A DNA stretch of 64,000 nt, from positions 55,107,501 through 55,171,500 of the forward strand of contig CP136898.1 in NCBI GenBank assembly GCA_034359265.1, read 5' to 3'. The notes beneath the pieces are model-generated. The model saw only the letters and a program-made list of their open reading frames with translations, searched no databases and was not told where the DNA came from. The DNA comes from Canna indica. Taxonomy: Eukaryota; Streptophyta; Magnoliopsida; Zingiberales; Cannaceae. Below are positions 24,191 to 37,950 of this stretch, one piece after another (position 1 is the stretch's first letter; every line of letters begins with the position of its first letter). Position numbers and translations under genes: made by a program.

Positions 24191-27100
24191 TTGGTTTCGA
24201 AAGTTGAGTTCTTGGTTTCGAAAGTCAGGACATTGGTTCCAAAAGTTGGAAACTTGGTTTTGAAATTTCGTTACTTGGTTCTGAAAGTTGGGAACTTGGT
24301 TCCGAAAGTTGAAAACTTGGTTCCGAAAGTTGAAAACTTGGTTCATAAAGTTGACAACTTGGTTACGAAAGTTCGTATCTTGGTTCCTAAACATGGGAAC
24401 TTGGTTCTGAAAGTTGGAAACATTGTTCAGAAAATTGGGAATTTTATTCGGAAAGATCGAAACATGGTTCCGAAAGTTGGGAAATTTGTTCGAAAAGTTG
24501 GGAACTTGGTTCGAAAAGTTGGGAACTTGGTTTCGAAATTTTAGTTCTTGATTTCGAAAGTCGGGACTTGGTTCCGAAAGTTGAAAACTAGGTTCAGAAA
24601 GTTGGCAACTTGATTCAGAAAGTTGGCAACTTGATTCAGAAAGTTGGCAACTTGATTCAGAAAGATGGCAACTTGGTTACGAAAGTTTGTATCTTGGTTC
24701 CTAAAGATGAGAACTTGGTTATGAAAGTTGAAAACGTTGTTCGGAAAGTTGGGAATTTTATTTGGAAAGATCGAAACATGGTTCCGAAAGTTTGGAACTT
24801 AGTTACGAAAGTTGAGAACTTTATTCCGAAAGTTGGGAACTTTGCCCCGAAAGTTGGGAACTTTGTTTCGAAAATTTGGATCTTGGTTCCGAAAGATGGA
24901 AAGTTGGTTGCTAAAGTTAGAAATTTTGTTCGGATAGTTGAGAATTTGGATCGAAAAGATTGAAACATGGTTCTGAAAGTTGGGAACTTGGTTCCGAAAG
25001 TTGTGAACTTGGTTCCGAAGGTTGGGAACATTTTTCCGAAAGTTGGGAACTTGGTTCCCAAGGTAGGGAATTTTGTTCCGAAAGTGCGGAAGTTGGTTAC
25101 GGAAGTTGCGAATTTGGTTCTGAAAGTTGGAAACTTTGTTTGAAAAGTGGGCAATTTGGTTCGGAAATCGAAACATGGTTCTGAAAGTTCATATCTTGGT
25201 TCCGAAAGATGGGAACTTGGTTCTCAAAGTTAGAAATTTTGTTCGAAAAGTTGGGAATTTGGATCAGAAAGATCGAAACATGGTTCTGAAGGTTGGGAAC
25301 ATTGATCCGAAAGTGGGGAACAAGGTTCCGTAAATTAGGAACTCGGTTCTGAATGTTGGGAACTCGGTTCCGAATGTTGGAAACTCAGTTCCGAATGTTG
25401 GAAACTCGGTTCCTAAAGTTAGGAACTCAGTTTCGATATTTTTGATCTTAGTTACGCAAGATCGGATGTTGGTCCGAAAGTTCGGATCTTGGTTTCGAAA
25501 GATGGAAACTTTGTTTCGAAAGGTGGAAACTTTGTTCTGAGAGTTTGAAATTTTGTTCGGAACCAACAAAACAAGGATCTGAAAGTACGAAACTTGATTC
25601 AAATGTTGCATACTTGGTTACGAAAGTTGGAAACGTGGTTCCGAAAGTTGGAAACTTGTTTTCGAATGTTGCAAACGTGTTTCTGAAAGTTGGAAACATG
25701 TTTTCGAAAGTTGGAAACTTGTTTCTGAAAGCCGGGAACATGGTTATGAATGTTGGGAACAAGGTTCGAGAAGTTAGGAACTTGATTCGAAATGTTCAAA
25801 ACTTGTTTTCGAAAGTTAGCATTTTGGTTCCTAAAGTTCCGAACTTGGTTTTGGAAGTTGGGAACTAGGTTCAGAAAGTTGGCAACATAGTTCGAAAAGT
25901 TGAGAACTTGGTTTCGAAAGTTGAGTTCTTGGTTTCGAAAGTCAGGACATTGGTTCCAAAAGTTGGAAACTTGGTTTCGAAATTTCGTTACTTGGTTCTG
26001 AAAGTTGGGAACTTGGTCCCGAAAGTTGAAAACTTGGTTCCGAAAGTTGAAAACTTGGTTCATAAAGTTGACAACTTGGTTACGAAAGTTCGTATCTTGG
26101 TTCCTAAACATGGGAACTTGGTTCTGAAAGTTGGAAACATTGTTCAGAAAATTGGAAATTTGTTCGAAAAGTTGGGAACTTGGTTCGAAAAGTTGGGAAC
26201 TTGGTTTCGAAACTTGAGTTCTTGATTTCGAAAGTCGGGACTTGGTTCCGAAAGTTGAAAACTAGGTTCAGAAAGTTGACAACTTGATTAAGAAAGTTGG
26301 CAACTTGGTTACGAAAGTTTGTATCTTGGTTCCTAAAGATGGGAACTTGGTTATGAAAGTTGAAAACGTTGTTCGAAAAGTTGGGAATTTTATTTGGAAA
26401 GATCGAAACATGGTTCCGAAAGTTTGGAACTTAGTTACGAAAGTTGAGAACTTTATTCCGAAAGTTGGGAACTTTGCCCCGAAAGTTGGGAACTTTGTTT
26501 CAAAAATTTGGATCTTGGTTCCGAAAGATGGAAAGTTGGTTGCTAAAGTTAGAAATTTTGTTCGGATAGTTGAGAATTTGGATCGAAAAGATTGAAACAT
26601 GGTTCTGAAAGTTGGGAACTTGGTTCCGAAAGTTGTGAACTTGGTTCCGAAGGTTGGGAACATTTTTCCGAAAGTTGGGAACTTGGTTCCCAAGGTAGGG
26701 AATTTTGTTCCGAAAGTGCGGAAGTTGGTTACGGAAGTTGCGAATTTGGTTCTGAAAGTTGGAAACTTTGTTTGAAAAGTGGGCAATTTGGTTCGGAAAT
26801 CGAAACATGGTTCTGAAAGTTCATATCTTGGTTCCGAAAGATGGGAACTTGGTTCTCAAAGTTAGAAATTTTGTTCGAAAAGTTGGGAATTTGGATCAGA
26901 AAGATCGAAACATAGTTCTGAAGGTTGGGAACATTGATCCGAAAGTGGGGAACAAGGTTCCGTAAATTAGGAACTCGGTTCTGAATGTTGGGAACTCGGT
27001 TCCGAATGTTGGAAACTCAGTTCCGAATGTTGGAAACTCGGTTCCTAAAGTTAGGAACTCAGTTTCGATATTTTTGATCTTAGTTACGCAAGATCGGATG

Positions 27101-30100
27101 TTGATCCGAAAGTTCGGATCTTGGTTTCGAAAGATGGAAACTTTGTTTCGAAAGGTGGAAACTTTGTTCTGAGAGTTTGAAATTTTGTTCGGAACCCTCA
27201 AAACAAGGATCTGAAAGTACGAAACTTGATTCAAATGTTGCATACTTGATTACGAAAGTCGGAAACGTGGTTCCGAAAGTTGGAAACTTGTTTTCGAATG
27301 TTGCAAACGTGTTTCTGAAAGTTGGAAACATGTTTTCGAAAGTTGGAAACTTGTTTCTGAAAGCCGGGAACATGGTTATGAATGTTGGGAACAAGGTTCG
27401 AGAAGTTAGGAACTTGGTTCGAAATGTTCAAAACTTGGTTTCGAAAGTTAGCATTTTTGTTCCTAAAGTTCCGAACTTGGTTTTGGAAGTTGGGAACTAG
27501 GTTCAGAAAGTTGGCAACATAGTTCGAAAAGTTGAGAACTTGGTTTCGAAAGTTGAGTTCTTGGTTTCGAAAGTCAGGACATTGGTTCCAAAATATGGAA
27601 ACTTGGTTTCGAAATTTCGTTACTTGGTTCTGAAAGTTGGGAACTTGGTCCCGAAAGTTGAAAACTTGGTTCCGAAAGTTGAAAACTTGGTTCATAAAGT
27701 TGACAACTTGGTTCATAAAGTTGACAACTTGGTTACGAAAGTTCGTATCTTGGTTCCTAAACATGGGAACTTGGTTCTGAAAGTTGGAAACATTGTTCAG
27801 AAAATTGGGAATTTTATTCGGAAAGATCGAAACATGGTTCCGAAAGTTGGGAAATTTGTTCGAAAAGTTGGGAACTTGGTTCGAAAAGTTGGGAACTTGG
27901 TTTCGAAACTTGAGTTCTTGATTTCGAAAGTCGGGACTTGGTTCCGAAAGTTGAAAACTAGGTTCAGAAAGTTGGCAACTTGATTCAGAAAGTTGGCAAC
28001 TTGGTTACGAAAGTTTGTATCTTGGTTCCTAAAGATGGGAACTTGGTTATGAAAGTTGAAAACGTTGTTCGAAAAGTTGGGAATTTTATTTGGAAAGATC
28101 GAAACATGGTTCCGAAAGTTTGGAACTTAGTTACGAAAGTTGAGAACTTTATTCCGAAAGTTGGGAACTTTGCCCCGAAAGTTGGGAACTTTGTTTCAAA
28201 AATTTGGATCTTGGTTCCGAAAGATGGAAACTTGGTTGCTAAAGTTAGAAATTTTGTTCGGATAGTTGAGAATTTGGATCGAAAAGATTGAAACATGGTT
28301 CTGAAAGTTGGGAACTTGGTTCCGAAAGTTGTGAACTTGGTTCCGAAGGTTGGGAACATTTTTCCGAAAGTTGGGAACTTGGTTCCCAAGGTAGGGAATT
28401 TTGTTCCGAAAGTGCGGAAGTTGGTTACGGAAGTTGCGAATTTGGTTCTGAAAGTTGGAAACTTTGTTTGAAAAGTGGGCAATTTGGTTCGGAAATCGAA
28501 ACATGGTTCTGAAAGTTCATATCTTGGTTCCGAAAGATGGGAACTTGGTTCTCAAAGTTAGAAATTTTGTTCGAAAAGTTGGGAATTTGGATCAGAAAGA
28601 TCGAAACATGGTTCTGAAGGTTGGGAACATTGATCCGAAAGTGGGGAACAAGGTTCCGTAAATTAGGAACTCGGTTCCGAATGTTGGAAACTCAGTTCCG
28701 AATGTTGGAAACTCGGTTCCTAAAGTTAGGAACTCAGTTTCGATATTTTTGATCTTAGTTCCGCAAGATCGGATCTTGGTCCGAAAGTTCGGATCTTGGT
28801 TTCGAAAGATGGAAACTTTGTTTCGAAAGGTGGAAACTTTGTTCTGAGAGTTTTAAATTTTGTTCGGAACCATCGAAACAAGGATCTGAAAGTACGAAAC
28901 TTGATTCAAATGTTGCATACTTTGTTACGAAAGTTGGAAACGTGGTTCCGAATGTTGGAAACTTGTTTTCGAATGTTGCAAACGTGTTTCTGAAAGTTGG
29001 AAACATGTTTTCGAAAGTTGGAAACTTGTTTCTGAAAGCCGGGAACATGGTTATGAATGTTGGGAACAAGGTTCGAAAAGTTGGGAACTTGGTTCGAAAT
29101 GTTCAAAACTTGGTTTCGAAAGTTAGAATTTTGGTTCCTAAAGTTCCGAACTTGGTTTTGGAAGTTGGGAACTAGGTTCAGAAAGTTGGCAACATAGTTC
29201 GAAAAGTTGAGAACTTGGTTTCGAAAGTTGAGTTCTTGGTTTCGAAAGTCAGGACATTGGTTCCAAAAGTTGGAAACTTGGTTCTGAAAGTTGGGAACTT
29301 GGTTCCGAAAGTTGAAAACTTGGTTCCGAAAGTTGAAAACTTGGTTCATAAAGTTGACAACTTGGTTACGAAAGTTCGTATCTTGGTTCCTAAACATGGG
29401 AACTTGGTTCTGAAAGTTGGAAACATTGTTCAGAAAATTGGGAATTTTATTCGGAAAGATCGAAACATGGTTCCGAAAGTTGGGAAATTTGTTCGAAAAG
29501 TTGGGAACTTGGTTCGAAAAGTTGGGAACTTGGTTTCGAAATTTGAGTTCTTGATTTCGAAAGTCGGGACTTGGTTCAGAAAGTTGAAAACTAGGTTCAG
29601 AAAGTTGGCAACTTGGTTACGAAAGTTTGTATCTTGGTTCCTAAAGATGGGAACTTGGTTATGAAAGTTGAAAACGTTGTTCGAAAAGTTGGGAATTTTA
29701 TTTGGAAAGATCGAAACATGGTTCTGAAAGTTTGGAACTTAGTTACGAAAGTTGAGAACTTTATTCCGAAAGTTGGGAACTTTGCCCCGAAAGTTGGGAA
29801 CTTTGTTTCGAAAATTTGGATCTTGGTTCCGAAAGATGGAAACTTGGTTGCTAAAGTTAGAAATTTTGTTCTGATAGTTGAGAATTTGGATCAAAAAGAT
29901 TGAAACATGGTTCTGAAAGTTGGGAACTTGGTTCCGAAAGTTGTGAACTTGGTTCCGAAGGTTGGGAACATTTTTCCGAAAGTTGGGAACTTGGTTCCCA
30001 AGGTAGGGAATTTTGTTCCGAAAGTGCGGAAGTTGGTTACGGAAGTTGCGAATTTGGTTCTGAAAGTTGGAAACTTTGTTTCAAAAGTGGGCAATTTGGT

Positions 30101-33100
30101 TCGGAAATCGAAACATGGTTCTGAAGGTTCATATCTTGGTTCCGAAAGATGGGAACTTGGTTCTCAAAGTTAGAAATTTTGTTCGAAAAATTGGGAATTT
30201 GGATCAGAAAGATCGAAACATGGTTCTGAAGGTTGGGAACATTGATCCGAAAGTGGGGAACAAGGTTCCGTAAATTAGGAACTCGGTTCCGAATGTTGGA
30301 AACTCAGTTCCGAATGTTGGAAACTCGGTTCCTAAAGTTAGGAACTCAGTTTCGATATTTTTGATCTTAGTTCCGTAAGATCGGATCTTGGTCCGAAAGT
30401 TCGGATCTTGGTTTCGAAAGATGGAAACTTTGTTTCGAAAGGTGGAAACTTTGTTCTGAGAGTTTGAAATTTTGTTCGGAACCATCGAAACAAGGATCTG
30501 AAAGTACGAAACTTGATTCAAATGTTGCATACTTGGTTACGAAAGTTGGAAACGTGGTTCCGAAAGTTGGAAACTTGTTTTCGAATGTTGCAAACGTGTT
30601 TCTGAAAGTTGGAAACATGTTTTCGAAAGTTGGAAACTTGTTTCTGAAAGCCGGGAACATGGTTATGAATGTTGGGAACAAGGTTCGAAAAGTTGGGAAC
30701 TTGGTTCGAAATGTTCAAAACTTGGTTTCGAAAGTTAGCATTTTGGTTCCTAAAGTTCCGAACTTGGTTTTGGAAGTTGGGAACTAGGTTCAGAAAGTTG
30801 GCAACATAGTTCGAAAAGTTGAGAACTTGGTTTCGAAAGTTGAGTTCTTGGTTTCGAAAGTCAGGACATTGGTTCCAAAAGTTGGAAACTTGGTTTCGAA
30901 ATTTCGTTACTTGGTTCTGAAAGTTGGGAACTTGGTTCCGAAAGATGAAAACTTGGTTCCGAAAGTTGAAAACTTGGTTCATAAAGTTGACAACTTGGTT
31001 ACGAAAGTTCGTATCTTGGTACCTAAACATGGGAACTTGGTTCTGAAAGTTGGAAACATAGTTCAGAAAATTGGGAATTTTATTCGGAAAGATCGAAACA
31101 TGGTTCCGAAAGTTGGGAAATTTGTTCGAAAAGTTGGGAACTTGGTTCGAAAAGTTGGGAACTTGGTTTCGAAATTTGAGTTCTTGATTTCGAAAGTCGG
31201 GACTTGGTTCCGAAAGTTGAAAACTAGGTTCAGAAAGTTGGCAACTTGATTCAGAAAGTTGGCAACTTGGTTACGAAAGATTGTATCTTGGTTCCTAAAG
31301 ATGGGAACTTGGTTATGAAAGTTGAAAACGTTGTTCGAAAAGTTGGGAATTTTATTTAGAAAAATCGAAACATGGTTCCGAAAGTTTGGAACTTAGTTAC
31401 GAATGTTGGGAACTTTGCCCCGAAAGTTGGGAATTTTGTTTCGAAAATTTGGATCTTGGTTCCGAAAGATGGAAACTTGGTTGCTAAAGTTAGAAATTTT
31501 TTCGGATAGTTCAGAATTTGGATCGAAAAGATTGAAACATGGTTCCGAAAGTTGGGAACTTGGTTCTGAAAGTTGTGAACTTGGTTCCGAAGGTTGGGAA
31601 CTTTTTTCCAAAAGTTGGGAACTTGGTTCCCAAGGTAGGGAATTTTGTTCCGAAAGTGCGGAAGTTGGTTACGGAAGTTGCGAATTTGGTTCTGAAAGTT
31701 GGAAACTTTGTTTGAAAAGTGGGCAATTTGGTTCGGAAATCGAAACATGGGTCTGAAAGTTCATATCTTGGTTCCGAAAGATGGGAACTTGGTTCTTAAA
31801 GTTAGAAATTTTGTTCGAAAAGTTGGGAATTTGGATCAGAAAGATCGAAACATGGTTCTGAAGGTTGGGAACATTGATCCGAAAGTGGGGAACAAGGTTC
31901 CGTAAATTAGGAACTCGGTTCTGAATGTTGGGAACTCGGTTCCGAATGTTGGAAACTCAGTTCCGAATGTTGGAAACTCGGTTCCTAAAGTTAGGAACTC
32001 AGTTTCGATATTTTTGATCTTAGTTCCGCAAGATCGGATCTTGGTTTCGAAAGATGGAAACTTTGTTTCGAAAGGTGGAAACTTTGTTCTGAGAGTTTGA
32101 AATTTTGTTCGGAACCCTCGAAACAAGGATCTGATAGTACGAAACTTGATTCAAATGTTGCATACTTGGTTACGAAAGTTGGAAACGTGGTTCCGAAAGT
32201 TGGAAACTTGTTTTCGAATGTTGCAAATGTGTTTCTGAAAGTTGGAAACATGTTTTCGAAAGTTGGAAACTTGTTTCTGAAAGCCGGGAACATGGTTATG
32301 AATGTTGGGAACAAGGTTCGAAAAGTTGGGAACTTGGTTCGAAATGTTCAAAACTTGGTTTCGAAAGTTAGCATTTTGGTTCCTAATGTTCCGAACTTGG
32401 TTTTGGAAGTTGGGAACTAGGTTCAGAAAGTTGGCAACATAGTTCGAAAAGTTGAGAACTTGGTTTCGAAAGTTGAGTTCTTGGTTTCGAAAGTCAGGAC
32501 ATTGGTTCCAAAAGTTGGAAACTTGGTTTCGAAATTTCGTTACTTGGTTCTGAAAGTTGGGAACTTGGTTCCGAAAGTTGAAAACTTGGTTCTGAAAGTT
32601 GAAAACTTGGTTCATAAAGTTGACAACTTGGTTACGAAAGTTCTTATCTTGGTTCCGAAACATGGGAACTTGGTTCTGAAAGTTGGAAACATTGTTCAGA
32701 AAATTGGGAATTTTATTCGGAAAGATCGAAACATGGTTCCGAAAGTTGGGAAATTTGTTCGAAAAGTTGGGAACTTGGTTCGAAAAGTTGGGAACTTGAT
32801 TTCGAAAGTCGGGACTTGGTTCCGAAAGTTGAAAACTAGGTTCAGAAAGTTGGCAACTTGATTCAGAAAGTTGGCAACTTGGTTACGAAAGTTTGTATCT
32901 TGGTTCCTAAAGATGGGAACTTGGTTATGAAAGTTGGAAACATTGTTCAGAAAATTGGGAATTTTATTCGGAAAGATCGAAACATGGTTCCGAAAGTTTG
33001 GAACTTAGTTACGAAAGTTGAGAACTTTATTCCGAAAGTTGGGAACTTTCCACCGAAAGTTGGGAACTTTGTTTCGAAAATTTGGATCTTGGTTCCGAAA

Positions 33101-33696
33101 GATGGAAACTTGGTTGCTAAAGTTAGAAATTTTGTTCGGATAGTTGAGAATTTGGATCGAAAAGATTGAAACATGGTTTCGAAAGTTGGGAACTTGGTTC
33201 CGAAAGTTGTGAACTTGGTTCCGAAGGTTGGGAACTTTTTTCCGAAAGTTGGGAACTTGGTTCCCAAGGTAGGGAATTTTGTTCCGAAAGTGCGGAAGTT
33301 GGTTACGGAAGTTGCGAATTTGGTTCTGAAAGTTGGAAACTTTGTTTGAAAAGTGGGCAATTTGGTTCGGAAATCGAAACATGGTTCTGAAAGTTCATAT
33401 CTTGGTTCCGAAAGATGGGAACTTGGTTCTTAAAGTTGGGAATTTGGATTAGAAAGATCGAAACATGGTTCTGAAGGTTGGGAACATTGATCCGAAAGTG
33501 GGGAACAAGGTTCCGTAAATTAGGAACTCGGTTCTGAATGTTGGGAACTCGGTTCCGAATGTTGGAAACTCAGTTCCGAATGTTGGAAACTCGGTTCCTA
33601 AAGTTAGGAACTCAGTTTCGATATTTTTGATCTTAGTTCCGCAAGATCGGATCTTGGTTTCGAAAGATGGAAACTTTGTTTCGAAAGGTGGAAACT

Positions 33697-33840
33697 TTGT
33701 TCTGAGAGTTTGAAATTTTGTTCTGAGAGTTTGAAATTTTGTTCGGAACCATCTTTCGTAACCAAGTATGCAACATTTGAATCAAGTTTCGTACTTTCAG
33801 ATTCAAGTTCCGAACAAAATTTCAAACTCTCAGAACAAAG
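33697..33840. other. Array orientation switch (head-to-head junction)
   Basis: Left of 33752 the array reads forward; from 33753 it reads as the reverse complement. On the left, a monomer (GTTCTGAGAGTTTGAAATTTT) is present twice in tandem just before the junction. GTTCTGAGAG through GTTCGGAAC is then matched in inverted orientation by GTTCCGAAC through CTCAGAAC on the right (about 33807-33838). About 60 bases between are unpaired and come from 33753 onward. In the right arm the usual CCTTGTTTCGATGG block is missing and AGATTCAAGTTCC stands in its place. So the centre is an imperfect palindrome with a duplication on one side and a deletion on the other. Confidence 0.9.
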
Positions 33841-36800
33841 TTTCCACCTTTTGAAACAAAGTTTCCATCTTTCGAAACCAAGATCTGAACTTTCGGACCA
33901 AGATCCGATCTTGCGGAACTAAGATCAAAAATATCGAAACTGAGTTCCTAACTTTAGGAACCGAGTTTCCAACATTCGGAACTGAGTTTCCAACATTCGG
34001 AACCGAGTTCCCAACATTCAGAACCGAGTACCTAATTTACGGAACCTTGTTCCCCACTTTCGGATCAATGTTCCCAACCTTCAGAACCATGTTTCGATCT
34101 TTCTGATCCAAATTCCCAACTTTTCGAACAAAATTTCTAACTTTAAGAACCAAGTTCCCATCTTTCGGAACCAAGATATGAACTTTCAGAACAATGTTTC
34201 GATTTCCGAACCAAATTGCCCACGTTTCAAACAAAGTTTCCAACTTTCAGAACCAAATTTGCAACTTCCGTAACCAACTTCCGCACTTTCGGAACAAAAT
34301 TCCCTACCTTGGGAACCAAGTTCCCAACTTTCGGAAAAAAGTTCCCAACCTTCGGAACCAAGTTCACAACTTTCGGAACCAAGTTCCCAACTTTCGGAAC
34401 CATGTTTCAATCTTTTCGATCCAAATTCTCAACTATCCGAACAAAATTTCTAACTTTAGCAACCAAGTTTCCATCTTTCGGAACCAAGATCCAAATTTTC
34501 GAAACAAAGTTCCCAATTTTCGGGGCAAAGTTCCCAACTTTCGGAATAAAGTTCTCAACTTTCGTAACTAAGTTCCAAACTTTCGGAACCATATTTCGAT
34601 CTTTCAAAATAAAATTCCCAACTTTCCGAACAACGTTTTCAACTTTCATAACCAAGTTCCCATCTTTAGGAACCAAGATACAAACTTTCGTAACCAAGTT
34701 GCCAACTTTCTGAATCAAGTTGCCAACTTTCTGAACCTAGTTTTCAACTTTCGGAACCAAGTCCCGACTTTCGAAATCAAGAACTCAAATTTCGAAACCA
34801 AGTTCCCAACTTTTCGAACCAAGTTCCCAACTTTTCGAACAAATTTCCCAACTTTCGGAACCATGTTTCGATCTTTCAGAATAAAATTCTCAATTTTCTG
34901 AACAATGTTTCCAACTTTCAGAACCAAGATCTCATGTTTAGGTACCAAGATACGAACTTTCGTAACCAAGTTGTCAACTTTATGAACCAAGTTTTCAACT
35001 TTCGGAACCAAGTTTTCATCTTTCGGAACCAAGTTCCCAACTTTCAGAACCAAGTAACGAAATTTCGAAACCAAGTTTCCAACTTTTGGAACCAATGTCC
35101 TGACTTTCGAAACCAAGAACTCAACTTTCGAAACCAAGTTCTCAACTTTTCGAACTATGTTGCTAACTTTCTGAACCTAGTTCCCAACTTCCAAAACCAA
35201 GTTCGGAATTTTAGGAACCAAAATGCTAACTTTCGAAACCAAGTTTTGAACATTTCGAACCAAGTTCCCATCTTTTCGAACCTTGTTCCCAACATTCATA
35301 ACCATGTTCCCGGCTTTCAGAAATAAGTTTACAACTTTCGAAAATATGTTTCCAACTTTCAGAAACACGTTTGCAACATTCTAAAACAAGTTTCCAACTT
35401 TCGGAACCACGTTTCCAACTTTCGTAACCAAGTATGCAACATTTGAATCAAGTTTCGTACTTTCAGATCCTTGTTTCGATGGTTCCGAACAAAATTTCAA
35501 ACTCTCAGAACAAAGTTTCCACCTTTCGAAACAAAGTTTCCATCTTTCGAAACCAAGATCCGAACTTTCGAACCAAGATCCGATCTTGCGGAACTAAGAT
35601 CAAAAATATCGAAACTGAGTTCCTAACTTTAGGAACCGAGTTTCCAACATTCGGAACTGAGTTTCCAACATTCGGAACCGAGTTCCCAACATTCAGAACC
35701 GAGTTCCTAATTTACGGAACCTTGTTCCCCACTTTCGGATCAATGTTCCCAACCTTCAGAACCATGTTTCGATCTTTCTGATCCAAATTCCCAACTTTTC
35801 GAAAAAAATTTCTAACTTTAAGAACCAAGTTCCCATCTTTCGGAACCAAGATATGAACTTTCAGAACCATGTTTCGATTTCCGAACCAAATTGCCCACTT
35901 TTCAAACAAAGTTTCCAACTTTCAGAACCAAATTCGCAACTTCCGTAACCAACTTCCGCACTTTCGGAACAAAATTCCCTACCTTGGGAACCAAGTTCCC
36001 AACTTTCGGAAAAAAGTTCCCAACCTTCGGAACCAAGTTCACAACTTTCGGAACCAAGTTCCCAACTTTCGAAACCATGTTTCAATCTTTTCGATCCAAA
36101 TTCTCAACTATCCGAACAAAATTTCTAACTTTAGCAACCAAGTTTCCATCTTTCGGAACCAAGATCCAAATTTTCGAAACAAAGTTCCCAACTTTCGGCG
36201 CAAAGTTCCGAACTTTCGGAATAAAGTTCTCAACTTTCGTAACTAAGTTCCAAACTTTCGGAACCATGTTTCGATCTTTCCAAATAAAATTCCCAACTTT
36301 CCGAACAACGTTTTCAACTTTCATAACCAAGTTCCCATCTTTAGGAACCAAGATACAAACTTTCGTAACCAAGTTGCCAACTTTCTGAATCAAGTTGCCA
36401 ACTTTCTGAACCTAGTTTTCAACTTTCGGAACCAAGTCCCGACTTTCGAAATCAAGAACTCAAATTTCGAAACCAAGTTCCCAACTTTTCGAACCAAGTT
36501 CCCAACTTTTCGAACAAATTTCCCAACTTTTGGAACCATGTTTCGATCTTTCCGAAAAAAAATTCCCAATTTTCTGAACAATGTTTCCAACTTTCAGAAC
36601 CAAGTTCCCATGTTTAGGTACCAAGATACGAACTTTCGTAACCAAGTTGTCAACTTTATGAACCAAGTTTTCAACTTTCGGAACCAAGTTTTCAACTTTC
36701 GGAACCAAGTTCCCAACTTTCAGAACCAAGTAACGAAATTTCGAAACCAAGTTTCCAACTTTTGGAACCAATGTGCTGACTTTCGAAACCAAGAACTCAA

Positions 36801-37934
36801 CTTTCGAAACCAAGTTCTCAACTTTTCGAACTATGTTGCCAACTTTCTGAACCTAGTTCCCAACTTCCAAAACCAAGTTCGGAACTTTAGGAACCAAAAT
36901 GCTAACTTTCGAAACCAAGTTTTGAACATTTCGAACCAAGTTCCCAACATTTCGAACCTTGTTCCCAACATTCATAACCATGTTCCCGGCTTTCAAAAAC
37001 AAGTTTCCAACTTTCGAAAACATGTTTCCAACTTTCAGAAACACGTTTGCAACATTCGAAAACAAGTTTCCAACTTTCGGAACCACTTTTCCAACTTTCG
37101 TAACCAAGTATGCAACATTTGAATCAAGTTTCGTACTTTCAGATCCTTGTTTCGAGGGTTCCGAACAAAATTTCAAACTCTCAGAACAAAGTTTCCACCT
37201 TTCGAAACCAAGTTTCCATCTTTCGAAACCAAGATCCGATCTTGCGGAACTAAGATCAAAAATATCGAAACTGAGTTCCTAACTTTAGGAATCGAGTTTC
37301 AAACATTCGGAACAGAGTTTCCAACATTCGGAACCGAGTTCCCAACATTCAGAACCGAGTTCCTAATTTACGGAACCTTGTTCCCCACTTTCGGATCAAT
37401 GTTCCCAACCTTCAGAACCATGTTTCGATCTTTCTGATCCAAATTCCCAATTTTTCGAACAAAATTTCTAACTTTAAGAACCAAGTTCCCATCTTTCGGA
37501 ACTAAGATATGAACTTTCAGAACCATGTTTCGATTTCCGAACCAAATTGCCCACTTTTCAAACAAAGTTTCCAACTTTCAGAACCAAATTCGCAACTTCC
37601 GTAACCAACTTCTGCACTTTCGGAACAAAATTCCCTACCTTGGGAACCAAGTTCCCAACTTTCGGAAAAAAGTTCCCAACCTTCGGAACCAAGTTCACAA
37701 CTTTCGGAACCATGTTTCAATCTTTTCGATCCAAATTCTCAACTATCCGAACAAAATTTCTAACTTTAGCAACCAAGTTTCCATCTTTCGGAACCAAGAT
37801 CCAAATTTTCGAAACAAAGTTCCCAACTTTCGGGGCAAAGTTCCCAACTTTCGGAATAAAGTTCTCAACTTTCGTAACTAAGTTCCAAACTTTCGGAACC
37901 ATGTTTCGATCTTTCCAAATAAAATTCCCAACTT

Positions 37935-37950
37935 TCCGAACCTAGTTTTC
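37935..37950 (-). other. Five-monomer deletion junction in a reverse-arm unit
   Basis: CCAACTTTCCGAAC is followed by CTAGTTTTCAACTTTCGG. In neighbouring units these are separated by five further monomers (105 bp). The join preserves the 21-bp register. Confidence 0.78.

Larger units (their letters stand above)
11373..33752 (+). repeat. 21-bp satellite array, forward arm, segment 2
   Basis: Continuation of the forward array. The TAAATTAGG landmark occurs at 12442, 13480, 15176, 16956, 18631, 20285, 21960, 23614, 25331, 26963, 28659, 30271, 31903 and 33516. Most intervals are 1612-1717 bp. The exceptions are 1038 bp (12442 to 13480, an internal deletion) and 1780 bp (15176 to 16956, an internal duplication). 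Interval differences are mostly multiples of 21 bp, showing gain and loss of whole monomers, as expected from unequal exchange or slippage. The base unit of 1,654 bp is not itself a multiple of 21, so some monomers carry small indels that define the unit. The segment ends where orientation reverses. Confidence 0.97.
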
